From the NCBI GenBank assembly GCA_030706665.1, contig JAUZOB010000171.1, positions 1 through 7,053 on the forward strand: a stretch of DNA of 7,053 bases, given 5' to 3'. The translations under genes were made by a program, and so were the position numbers. A model generated the notes under the pieces. It worked only from the letters and a program-made list of their open reading frames with translations, ran no database searches and was not told the DNA's origin. How positions within the stretch are numbered: the stretch's first letter is position 1; each line of letters opens with the position of its first letter. Of the stretch, positions 1-5,226 are shown piece after piece. The DNA is from Bacteroidota bacterium (lineage in GTDB: Bacteria > Bacteroidota > Bacteroidia > Bacteroidales > Prolixibacteraceae).

Positions 1-271
1 CATAAAGGATGACGTCGCCATCGATTAATGCAGTGTCGACAAAATTCATCATTGATTCCTGAAGCTTGTACTTCGGCTTTAGAATTCCGGGGGTATCGGA
101 ATAAACAATCTGGAAATCTTCGCCATTTACAATCCCTTTGATGCGATGCCGGGTGGTCTGCATCTTGGAAGTAATGATCGACAGACGCTCCCCTGTCAAA
201 ACGTTCATCAAGGTCGACTTTCCGACATTCGGATTACCGACTATATTTACAAAACCTGATTTGTGTGCCAT
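1..271 (-). CDS. era: GTPase Era, N-terminal fragment
   Basis: Era is a Ras-like GTPase that binds 16S rRNA and the 30S subunit through a C-terminal KH domain and assists small-subunit maturation. Only the first 90 codons are here; the gene runs off the left edge, so the KH domain is not visible. The translation starts MAHKSGFVNIVGNPNVGKST. The G1/P-loop GNPNVGKS is at residues 12-19, the switch I motif QTTRHRI at 38-44 and the G3 motif DTPG at 59-62, followed by the Era-like KPKYKLQESM stretch. The N-terminal sequence and the TTRHR switch fit Era better than Der or MnmE. The ATG at 271 sits right before the P-loop domain, as expected. The gene lies 109 bp after the membrane-protein gene on the same strand and has its own promoter candidate at 302-309. 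Confidence 0.95.
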   Translation of the reverse strand, partial: MAHKSGFVNIVGNPNVGKSTLMNVLTGERLSIITSKMQTTRHRIKGIVNGEDFQIVYSDTPGILKPKYKLQESMMNFVDTALIDGDVILY

Positions 272-301
272 TATTTATTTATAAATGAACTATTTCCGAT
301 G

Positions 302-309
302 CAAAGATA
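302..309 (-). promoter_or_regulatory. Candidate -7 promoter element for era
   Basis: Read on the minus strand this is TATCTTTG, an exact match to the Bacteroidota -7 consensus TAnnTTTG. It ends 30 bp upstream of the era ATG, a sensible leader length. I do not see a clear TTTG -33 element at the usual spacing, only a pyrimidine run (CTTCTTT, 324-330). It suggests era can be transcribed separately from the upstream gene. Known: the consensus. Inferred: its use here. Confidence 0.5.
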
Positions 310-380
310 TACAATTCGCCCGGAAAGAAGTATTCTTCGGATTGCGAAATAAGAAAATAAAATATCAGAGGGATTGAATA

Positions 381-1073
381 TTATTCTGCTGTCTCTTCCA
401 ATTCTTTTAAGGTCGCCTTTAGTTTATGCAGATATTGACCATACAAACGATTAAAGATCCAGTTAATCAAAGCGAATACCCCGTAAGATATTGCGCCCAG
501 AACAAGAATTCCGACCAGGAGAGCAAGTGATATTCGCCAAAAGGATAAACTGGCAAGACTTAGACCGAGTGATTCAAGTTTCATTCTGAAGCCTGTTATA
601 AATCCGGCGATAAAGCCAATTGCCAGAGAGACTAAAAAGAACAGTAAAGCCACATAGAATAATCTCCGAAAGATATTCAACGCGCGGACAATGCTTTGCA
701 AGGCTTCTTTCAGATTTTTATTATTGATGCTATGAGGATTGATTTTACGATAAGAGACCCAGAAATACACAAAGAATCCGAATGCGATGAAATAATTGAT
801 AAAATCAAGTATTCCCAATGCATATACATAAGATCCGCTCTCGGGAACCCGCTTAACCAACAAAGGAGTGAAAATAAAATTATCGATGAAAAGATATATG
901 ATCATACCCACCAGGATTAGGAATCCTATCCGAATATTCAGATCTATCTTCTCAACAATACTTCGAGTCCTGGTTTTCAGTAGCACAAGGATATCTTCTT
1001 TCTGAAGATCCGGATGCCCGCTCTTTTGCTGTGATGCTTGTTCCCAAATCGATTTTAGCTCATCAAATTTCAT
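381..1073 (-). CDS. Four-helix membrane protein paired with an ECF sigma factor (possible anti-sigma or regulator)
   Basis: 230-residue protein that I do not recognise as a named family. The N-terminus is soluble and charged (MKFDELKSIWEQASQQ), with a short DELKSIW helix of the kind found in small Bacteroidota proteins encoded next to ECF sigma factors. Four hydrophobic segments follow at roughly residues 47-65, 85-107, 138-160 and 180-206, then a charged, coiled-coil-prone tail (LHKLKATLKELEETAE). The start follows the sigma gene stop by 8 bp, and the GAGGAG ribosome-binding sequence lies inside the last sigma codons, so translation is probably coupled. This context suggests a membrane partner of the sigma factor, with the N-terminal region facing the cytoplasm. 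There is no zinc-binding anti-sigma motif (HxxxCxxC) and no FecR-like domain, so an anti-sigma role is inference from position only. It could instead be a target of the sigma factor. Confidence 0.7.
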   Translation of the reverse strand: MKFDELKSIWEQASQQKSGHPDLQKEDILVLLKTRTRSIVEKIDLNIRIGFLILVGMIIYLFIDNFIFTPLLVKRVPESGSYVYALGILDFINYFIAFGFFVYFWVSYRKINPHSINNKNLKEALQSIVRALNIFRRLFYVALLFFLVSLAIGFIAGFITGFRMKLESLGLSLASLSFWRISLALLVGILVLGAISYGVFALINWIFNRLYGQYLHKLKATLKELEETAE

Positions 1074-1081
1074 TCCCGTTC

Positions 1082-1570
1082 CTACTCCTCAATATTCATT
1101 AGTTTCTTTAGCTTCTTTTTTACCCGGTTCATCTTAACACGAACATAATTCTGAGTTATCCCCGTTATCTCAGCAATTTCTTCATAAGTCTTACTTTCCA
1201 GATAAAGTAGAATAATCGATTTTTCAATTCCACTCAACTTTGAAACAGATTGATACAATAGCTTTATCTTATCTTCTGTTTCCGGATCATATACATCATC
1301 TACGATTTGAATACTTTGTTCCGGAAGCGATTGTCTCTGTGGAAGACGTTTACCCCTTTTAAAACTTGTAATTGCGGTATTGATTGCCACCCGATACATC
1401 CAGGTCGAGAATTTTGATTCATTCCGAAAAGAAGGAAAAGAGCGCCACAGCTGTACGACGACCTCCTGAAAAAGATCTTTACGATCTTCTTCGTCGTCAC
1501 AGTAAATGCAGCACACTTTATGAATAATGCCCTGATTTTTGGTAATGATATCTACAAATTCCTCTTCCAA
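1082..1570 (-). CDS. RNA polymerase ECF-type sigma factor (sigma-70 family)
   Basis: 162 residues, the usual ECF length. It directs RNA polymerase to a specific promoter set. Region 2 spans about residues 14-77 and shows the core-binding signature DLFQEVVVQLWRSFPSFR (32-49), followed by KFSTWMYRVAINTAI (53-67), which covers promoter melting and -10 recognition. Region 4 spans about 102-158, with LSGIEKSIILLYLESKTYEEIAEI then the recognition helix around TQNYVRVKMNRVKKKLKKL. A Cys cluster (C20, C21, C24) lies at the start of region 2. The start is TTG at 1570: an in-frame TAA (1574-1576) directly upstream rules out a longer protein, and the next Met is inside region 2. No good Shine-Dalgarno is visible. 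The gene follows the pseudouridine synthase by 47 bp with no clear promoter, so it may be co-transcribed with it. The target promoters cannot be told from the sequence. Confidence 0.92.
   Translation of the reverse strand: MEEEFVDIITKNQGIIHKVCCIYCDDEEDRKDLFQEVVVQLWRSFPSFRNESKFSTWMYRVAINTAITSFKRGKRLPQRQSLPEQSIQIVDDVYDPETEDKIKLLYQSVSKLSGIEKSIILLYLESKTYEEIAEITGITQNYVRVKMNRVKKKLKKLMNIEE
1085..1090 (-). promoter_or_regulatory. Ribosome-binding site of the membrane-protein gene, inside the sigma gene
   Basis: Minus-strand GAGGAG, encoding the last two Glu codons of the sigma factor, lies 11 nt before the ATG at 1073. It is one of the few recognisable Shine-Dalgarno-like sequences in the window. 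Its position inside the upstream coding end supports coupled translation of the pair. Confidence 0.55.
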
Positions 1571-1617
1571 TGGTTACATATTAGTATTCAAAACGAGCTT
1601 CTTATTACACTTTTTGA

Positions 1618-2928
1618 TTAAAAGTTTCCCATCTTCAAGAATGCAATTTCTTTTTCAGTGAGGAAACGCCATTTTCCTCTGGGCAGTTTACTTTTTGTAA
1701 GTCCTGCAAACATTACTCTGTCGAGCTTTTCAACTTTATACCCCAAATGCTCGAAGATTCTTCTGACAATTCTGTTCTTACCTGAATGGATCTCTAGTCC
1801 GATCAGTTTCTTATCTTCAGGATCAATATATTGAACTGAGTCAGCTGAGATATATCCGTCTTCAAGTTCAACGCCTTCGGCAATCTTAAGCAGATCGGCA
1901 CGATCCAGACGTTTATCCAGGTAAGCCTGATATATTTTCTTACATTTATATTTCGGATGAGTTAACCGTTTGGCCATTTCTCCGTCATTGGTCAGCAATA
2001 AAACACCGGTAGTCCCTTTATCGAGCCGTCCAACCGGATAGATTCGTTCATGACAGGCGTCCTGAACCAGATCCATAACGGTTTTAGAAGCATGCGGATC
2101 GTCGGTAGTTGTTACAAATCCTTTGGGTTTATTTAAGAGAAGATAAACTTTACGTTCCGGCGATAAGAGTTCGTTATTGAAACGAACCTGATCTCCCGGA
2201 TTAACCCGTGATCCCAATTCCGAAATTACATTCCCGTTAATTGTCACGACTCCGGCCTGAATATACGTATCAGCCTCGCGTCTTGAGCAAATACCTGCAT
2301 TCGCGAGGTAGCGGTTTAAACGCATAGATCCATCATCAACACGCTTTTCTTTTGTTGCAGATCCGGATCGGCGGACAGCAGACGGTCTTGTACCACGCCA
2401 GGGTCTGTCAGTGGCACCTTCATTATCTCTGTTTCCTTTGGCAAACTGAGGTCTACCAGGGCCTTTCCCGAAATCTCTTTTTCCAAATGAAGGTTTCTCT
2501 CCCTGAGGTCTTTCGGAACGGTTTCCAAAAGGCTTCTTTCCGAATGAGGGTCTCCCTCCTTCAGTCCTTTCAGATGATCTCTCATCGTCTCTTCTTCCAA
2601 ATGAAGGTTTCCCTCCCTGAGGCCTTTCGGAACGATTCCCAAAAGGCTTCTTTCCGAATGAGGGTCTCCCTCCTTCTGTTCTTTCGGATGATCTCCCATC
2701 ATCTCTTCTTCCTGTTCCTGCTGTATTTTTCCTCAACTGAGGTCTGGCGGACGATCTCTCATCGTCTCTTTGTCCTGCAGGCTTCCTGTCAAATTGAGGT
2801 TTTTCAGATGACATCTCGTCGTCTCTTTGTCCTCTTGCCGATTGAGGTCTGGCCGGGCGCCCTCCATATTCTTTTCTTCCGCCAGATTTTGAACCTCCGT
2901 TCGGTCTTTCTCTTTCGAATCTTCTCAT
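1618..2928 (-). CDS. rRNA pseudouridine synthase, RluB/RsuA family, with long Arg/Gly/Ser-rich N-terminal tail
   Basis: 436 residues; it isomerises a uridine in rRNA to pseudouridine. Residues 1 to about 200 form a low-complexity basic tail rich in Arg, Gly, Ser, Pro and Gln, with RDD(E/G)xSS motifs and two tandem 38-residue repeats (about 74-149). An S4 RNA-binding domain follows at about 202-248 (MRLNRYLANAGICSRREADT). The catalytic domain carries YLLLNKPKGFVTT (262-274) and GRLDKGTTGVLLLTNDG (300-316), with catalytic Asp303, then the family-typical SGKNRIVRRIFEHLGY (382-397). E. coli RluB modifies 23S U2605 and RsuA modifies 16S U516. The S4 domain and motif style fit either; RluB is the likelier parallel, but I do not assign a target. 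The catalytic part is complete. The tail is probably disordered and may bind RNA (inference). The ATG at 2928 follows AAAGAAG. The sigma gene follows 47 bp downstream. Confidence 0.9.
   Translation of the reverse strand: MRRFERERPNGGSKSGGRKEYGGRPARPQSARGQRDDEMSSEKPQFDRKPAGQRDDERSSARPQLRKNTAGTGRRDDGRSSERTEGGRPSFGKKPFGNRSERPQGGKPSFGRRDDERSSERTEGGRPSFGKKPFGNRSERPQGEKPSFGKRDFGKGPGRPQFAKGNRDNEGATDRPWRGTRPSAVRRSGSATKEKRVDDGSMRLNRYLANAGICSRREADTYIQAGVVTINGNVISELGSRVNPGDQVRFNNELLSPERKVYLLLNKPKGFVTTTDDPHASKTVMDLVQDACHERIYPVGRLDKGTTGVLLLTNDGEMAKRLTHPKYKCKKIYQAYLDKRLDRADLLKIAEGVELEDGYISADSVQYIDPEDKKLIGLEIHSGKNRIVRRIFEHLGYKVEKLDRVMFAGLTKSKLPRGKWRFLTEKEIAFLKMGNF
2481..2708 (-). repeat. Two tandem 114-bp repeats inside the pseudouridine synthase gene
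   Basis: Copies at 2481-2594 and 2595-2708 line up without gaps; by eye about 105 of 114 bases agree. Because 114 is a multiple of three, each copy encodes 38 residues in frame (about residues 74-111 and 112-149), with the pattern RDDxRSSERTEGGRPSFGKK then PFGNRSERPQGxKPSFG. Upstream in the protein, shorter and more diverged units with the same RDDExSS core occur at residues 35-41 and 54-60. Copy number could change by slippage or recombination without breaking the frame. Confidence 0.93.
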
Positions 2929-2967
2929 CTTCTTTAATTACTTATGCTAGCTTTAATTCAAACGGTG

Positions 2968-2975
2968 CAAATTTC
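2968..2975 (-). promoter_or_regulatory. Weak candidate -7 element for the pseudouridine synthase gene
   Basis: Minus-strand GAAATTTG matches TAnnTTTG except at the first base, about 39 bp before the ATG at 2928. A TTTG that could serve as a -33 element lies at 2999-3002, 23 bp further upstream, slightly longer than usual spacing. No better match exists in this intergenic region, so the assignment is weak. Confidence 0.25.
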
Positions 2976-3081
2976 GCAATAAAATTTTGATTCCCCATCA
3001 AATCATCTAAAATTCAGTTATTAAAAGATTTAAAAGAGAATCTCCATGCACCTTTGCTGCCTCTAAAAGTTCAATTTTACC

Positions 3082-3089
3082 TATATTTG
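3082..3089 (+). promoter_or_regulatory. Candidate -7 promoter element for the EEP-family gene
   Basis: TATATTTG is an exact TAnnTTTG match 17 bp before the GTG start codon at 3107. A TTTG at 3053-3056 is present, but at 25 bp it is too far for the usual -33 spacing. If transcription starts a few bases past the element, the leader would be only about 10-15 nt, which fits the absence of any Shine-Dalgarno sequence. Confidence 0.5.
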
Positions 3090-3106
3090 TAGAAAATTTA
3101 CTGACT

Positions 3107-4183
3107 GTGAGAAAAGCTGGAAAAGGAATTCTGTTAACTGTCAACATCTTGGCAGCATGCTTCTTGATCTTATCTTATCTGTCCTGCTACATAAGTCCGG
3201 CTAAGTTCTGGACCATTGCTTTCTTTGGTTTGGCATATCCATATCTTCTCGTAACCAATCTGATTTTTTTAATCATCTGGGCAGTCTTTAGAAGCCGATA
3301 CATATTCATCTCATTCATAGTTATCGCGTTCGGATGGGGCCATCTGCAAAATTTCATTCAGCTTTTTCCTAAAAACACAGTCAAACAAGACGGATTGAGA
3401 ATATTATCATACAACGTTCAACAGTTTTATTCATTTTTTGAACAAAAGGATCGGACAACGCCTCAAATCATTCAGTTTTTAGTAGACCAGGATCCCGATA
3501 TCATTTGCATGCAGGAAGTTAAAATTCAAAATCTGGGACCATTAAGGCCGGAACGGTTTAAAGCAGAGATTCCCAAGATCAATTATTATCATTTTGCACA
3601 TACCTCCAGATATTCCGGTTCTGTAACGTTTTCCAAATATCCCATTGTCAATCTTGGTGAAATTCGATTTGTCAACTCGCATAACCTTGTTATTTATTCC
3701 GACATCAAATTGGGTAAAGACACCGTAAGAGTATACAATTGTCACCTTCAGTCAAATTATATAAAACCGGATGAATACTCGGTAATCGATTCAGCAAGAG
3801 TCACACAAAGAAGAAAACAGATTAACGAAATAAAGGATATCGGGACCAAGCTAAAGAGAGCATTTATCAAAAGGGCTCAACAGACGGATAAGGTTGCCGC
3901 ACACATTGCCGAATCGCCCTATCCGGTAATTATATGCGGAGATTTCAATTCGACTCCGGTTTCATATACCTATAAAACACTCCGGGGTGACTTAAAAGAT
4001 TCGTTTGTCGAATCAGGATCGGGAATCTGCAGCACCTACCGAGGAAGGCTTCCGGCTTTCAGAATAGATTACATTCTGCATGATGATTTCTTCTCAGCCT
4101 GCAATTTCTCCGTCAAAAAGATAAAACTCTCGGACCACTACCCTATCACCTGTGTATTGGAAAGAAACTCCGCAAAAGAATAA
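3107..4183 (+). CDS. Membrane-anchored endonuclease/exonuclease/phosphatase family protein
   Basis: 358 residues. The N-terminus has three hydrophobic segments (about 8-28, 36-60 and 64-79) that should anchor the protein in the inner membrane. The C-terminal domain (about 95-352) is an EEP fold, a Mg-dependent phosphodiesterase superfamily that includes exonuclease III, DNase I and sphingomyelinase. Its active-site set looks complete: Asn103 in LRILSYNVQQF, Glu137 in CMQEV, His213 in NCHLQS, Asp279 and Asn281 in CGDFNSTP, Asp321 in RIDYIL, and Asp343-His344 in SDHYP. Together these support an active phosphodiesterase or nuclease, but the substrate (nucleic acid, lipid head group or other) cannot be read from the sequence. 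It starts at GTG (3107). There is no in-frame ATG before residue 135, inside the catalytic domain, and the GTG lies just ahead of the first hydrophobic segment. It is transcribed away from the pseudouridine synthase gene and stands alone on its strand. Confidence 0.9.
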   Translation: MRKAGKGILLTVNILAACFLILSYLSCYISPAKFWTIAFFGLAYPYLLVTNLIFLIIWAVFRSRYIFISFIVIAFGWGHLQNFIQLFPKNTVKQDGLRILSYNVQQFYSFFEQKDRTTPQIIQFLVDQDPDIICMQEVKIQNLGPLRPERFKAEIPKINYYHFAHTSRYSGSVTFSKYPIVNLGEIRFVNSHNLVIYSDIKLGKDTVRVYNCHLQSNYIKPDEYSVIDSARVTQRRKQINEIKDIGTKLKRAFIKRAQQTDKVAAHIAESPYPVIICGDFNSTPVSYTYKTLRGDLKDSFVESGSGICSTYRGRLPAFRIDYILHDDFFSACNFSVKKIKLSDHYPITCVLERNSAKE

Positions 4184-4672
4184 GTCAAGCAGATTAGGAA
4201 ATTTATTTCATGGCGTTATCAAAAAGGCCTGTTCTGAAGATAAACCAGGACACTTCCATCGACAAAAAATTTCATTGAAAGAGTACTCAGTGAATAATCA
4301 CCGTTGGCACAGATGCAACAAGTATAAAATCAGATGTATGGAGGAACAGTGCGTTCAAGACGTATAAAAGTTATTGCAGTCGACAAGACATGAGATCAAA
4401 TACATCAGAATACAGTGTCAGGAGTTAACTTATTCCGGCAGGATAAAGTATCAGATGAGTTTCTTCCTTTTGATGAATAAAGACTGCACGGAAGTTGCGT
4501 CGGTTCCTCTCATCAAACCGACATACCTTGGTTTCAGTAATTCAGAGAGCTTGCTATAAAGCATCTCAGCGTGTACCAAAGAGAGACGTGCTTCAGTAAT
4601 GAATTCCAGATTGTCGAACTATTGAATTTGCTGTATGTCAAAAAGCGTTTTCAAATTATATCCATCAAAAAA
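4184..4672. other. No intact gene; possibly decayed coding sequence
   Basis: Nothing here gives a convincing complete protein. Short plus-strand frames exist (up to 4367, and 4374-4559), but their translations show no family motif and no usable start context. One plus-strand frame from ATG 4210 reads MALSKRPVLKINQDTS, stops at TGA 4276 and again at TGA 4291, then reads on as VGTDATSIKSD to TAA 4426. On the minus strand, a 55-codon open stretch (4618 to 4454) without a clear start includes ARLSLVHAEMLYSKLSELLK and RGTDATSVQS. These fragments look protein-like but interrupted, as in an old pseudogene; I cannot name the ancestor. A small hairpin (TTATTCC/GGATAA, 4430-4446) has no T-run, so it is not a good terminator. 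Confidence 0.4.
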
Positions 4673-4703
4673 AGAGACTGTCTAAAAAGTTGACCATTTG
4701 AAT
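4673..4703 (+). repeat. Left terminal inverted repeat
   Basis: AGAGACTGTCTAAAAAG, then TTGACCATTTGAAT. About 23 bases match the right repeat when a few single-base differences and one 3-4 base gap are allowed. The outer ten bases pair with the right arm with a single G-T wobble. Confidence 0.6.
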
Positions 4704-4715
4704 TACACATAAGAT

Positions 4716-4773
4716 CCCGTCAACCTGTCATCAGATTGAATTCCAATTTCAATTAAAATGGGATTCAAACGGG
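4716..4773. other. Nested hairpin inside the 164-bp element
   Basis: TTGAATTCCA (4736-4745) pairs with TGGGATTCAA (4759-4768), ten positions with one G-T pair, extended inward by TTT/AAA after one mismatch. Outside it, CCCGT (4716-4720) pairs with ACGGG (4769-4773), leaving a one-sided 15-nt bulge (4721-4735). There is no T-run after it on either strand, so alone it is not an intrinsic terminator. Confidence 0.45.
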
Positions 4774-4808
4774 AGCCTCCGTCTTACCTTTATACAAATA
4801 ATCAGAGG

Positions 4809-4836
4809 ATTCAATCAACCTATTCGGACAGCCTCT
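4809..4836 (-). repeat. Right terminal inverted repeat
   Basis: On the minus strand it reads AGAGGCTGTCCGAATAGG, then TTGATTGAAT. It ends 19 bp from the thioredoxin stop codon, so the element lies directly against the 3' end of that gene. Confidence 0.6.
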
Positions 4837-4855
4837 CTCCGCATCCTACAATACC

Positions 4856-5173
4856 TTACAGGAGTGCATCAATCTTTGCAGCAAGAATTGTTTTAGGAAC
4901 AGCTCCAACCTGTTTATCTGCTACATCGCCATTCTTGAAAAACAGAATTGTAGGAATATTACGAATACCATATTTCATAGGAATCATATTATTCGAATCA
5001 ACATCCATTTTAACAACGACAGCGCGTCCATCGTAATCTTTCGACAATTCTTCCACTAATGGAGCAACCATACGGCATGGGCCACACCATTCTGCCCAAA
5101 AATCAACTAATACGGGTTTATCTGACTGAAGTACAATTTCTTCAAAGTTAGAATCAGTAACTTGAATAGCCAT
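4856..5173 (-). CDS. trxA: Thioredoxin
   Basis: 105 residues, the standard length of a cytosolic thioredoxin, with no signal peptide or membrane anchor. It reduces protein disulfides and is recharged by thioredoxin reductase. The active site is WCGPC with Cys30 and Cys33, preceded by VLVDFWAE (21-28, including the conserved buried Asp24). The cis-proline is Pro74 in RNIPTILFF, and the conserved Gly is in QVGAVPK (88-94). The ATG at 5173 gives the canonical N-terminus MAIQVTDSNFEEIV. It lies 53 bp after dnaE on the same strand and has its own promoter candidate just past the dnaE stop. To my knowledge dnaE followed by a thioredoxin gene also occurs in other Bacteroidales, but I could not check this. 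Nothing is missing or truncated. Confidence 0.96.
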   Translation of the reverse strand: MAIQVTDSNFEEIVLQSDKPVLVDFWAEWCGPCRMVAPLVEELSKDYDGRAVVVKMDVDSNNMIPMKYGIRNIPTILFFKNGDVADKQVGAVPKTILAAKIDALL

Positions 5174-5207
5174 GATTTTATATATTTTTTAAAGTTATAC
5201 CGAAATC

Positions 5208-5219
5208 CTTTGTACAAAG
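5208..5219. promoter_or_regulatory. Perfect 12-bp palindrome over the trxA promoter (operator candidate)
   Basis: CTTTGTACAAAG is identical on both strands. It overlaps the right part of the -7 element and would reach to about the transcription start. A dimeric regulator bound here would block or modulate trxA. A palindrome of this size is expected about once or twice in 7 kb by chance, so only its position makes it notable. Confidence 0.3.
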
Positions 5220-5222
5220 TTA
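5215..5222 (-). promoter_or_regulatory. Candidate -7 promoter element for trxA
   Basis: Minus-strand TAACTTTG exactly matches TAnnTTTG, 5 bp past the dnaE stop and 41 bp before the trxA ATG. A TTG at 5239-5241, inside the dnaE 3' end, may serve as the -33 element, but its 16-bp spacing is a little short. This would let trxA be expressed independently of dnaE. Confidence 0.5.
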
Positions 5223-5226
5223 AAAA

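Larger units (their letters stand above)
4673..4836. mobile_element. 164-bp non-coding element with terminal inverted repeats (MITE-like or IS remnant)
   Basis: The left end AGAGACTGTCTAAAAAG reappears inverted at the right end as AGAGGCTGTCCGAATAGG. After a small gap the match continues with TTGA and TTGAAT on both sides, giving terminal repeats of about 30 bp. Ends of the type GAGRCTGTCYnAAAA are common in insertion sequences. The interior has no transposase frame but can fold (see the hairpin at 4716-4773). No target-site duplication is obvious. The alternative is a long-range terminator for thioredoxin: read on the minus strand, AGAGGCTGTC pairs with GACAGTCTCT (10 bp, one G-T pair), and the second arm runs into seven T (4667-4673). 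Both may be true if an old insertion was kept as a terminator. No coding capacity was found. Confidence 0.55.

Noticed and set aside
2481..2708. Tandem repeats as a CRISPR array
   Set aside because: Only two directly adjoining 114-bp copies, with no spacers, inside an intact reading frame.
2352..2990. 212-codon plus-strand open frame
   Set aside because: It lies antisense to the pseudouridine synthase, and its repeats mirror the sense 114-bp repeats. The translation is Phe/Ser/Leu-rich with no domain, and the opposite strand carries clear catalytic motifs.
4152..4367. 71-codon plus-strand frame overlapping the end of the EEP gene
   Set aside because: It begins inside the EEP coding region in another frame. 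It has no ribosome-binding site and no recognisable motif.
4430..4446. Short hairpin (TTATTCC/GGATAA) as terminator for the EEP gene
   Set aside because: Only six pairs with a bulge, no following T-run, and about 250 bp past the stop codon.
4374..4559. 61-codon plus-strand frame in the gene-poor region
   Set aside because: No family resemblance and no start context. A different minus-strand frame is equally open, so it cannot be called a gene.
4532..4603. Direct repeat TTCAGTAAT about 60 bp apart
   Set aside because: Nine bases in AT-rich sequence can recur by chance, and no extended similarity was seen around the two copies.
4758..5036. 92-codon plus-strand frame
   Set aside because: It spans the inverted-repeat element and runs antisense to thioredoxin, which is unmistakable on the other strand.
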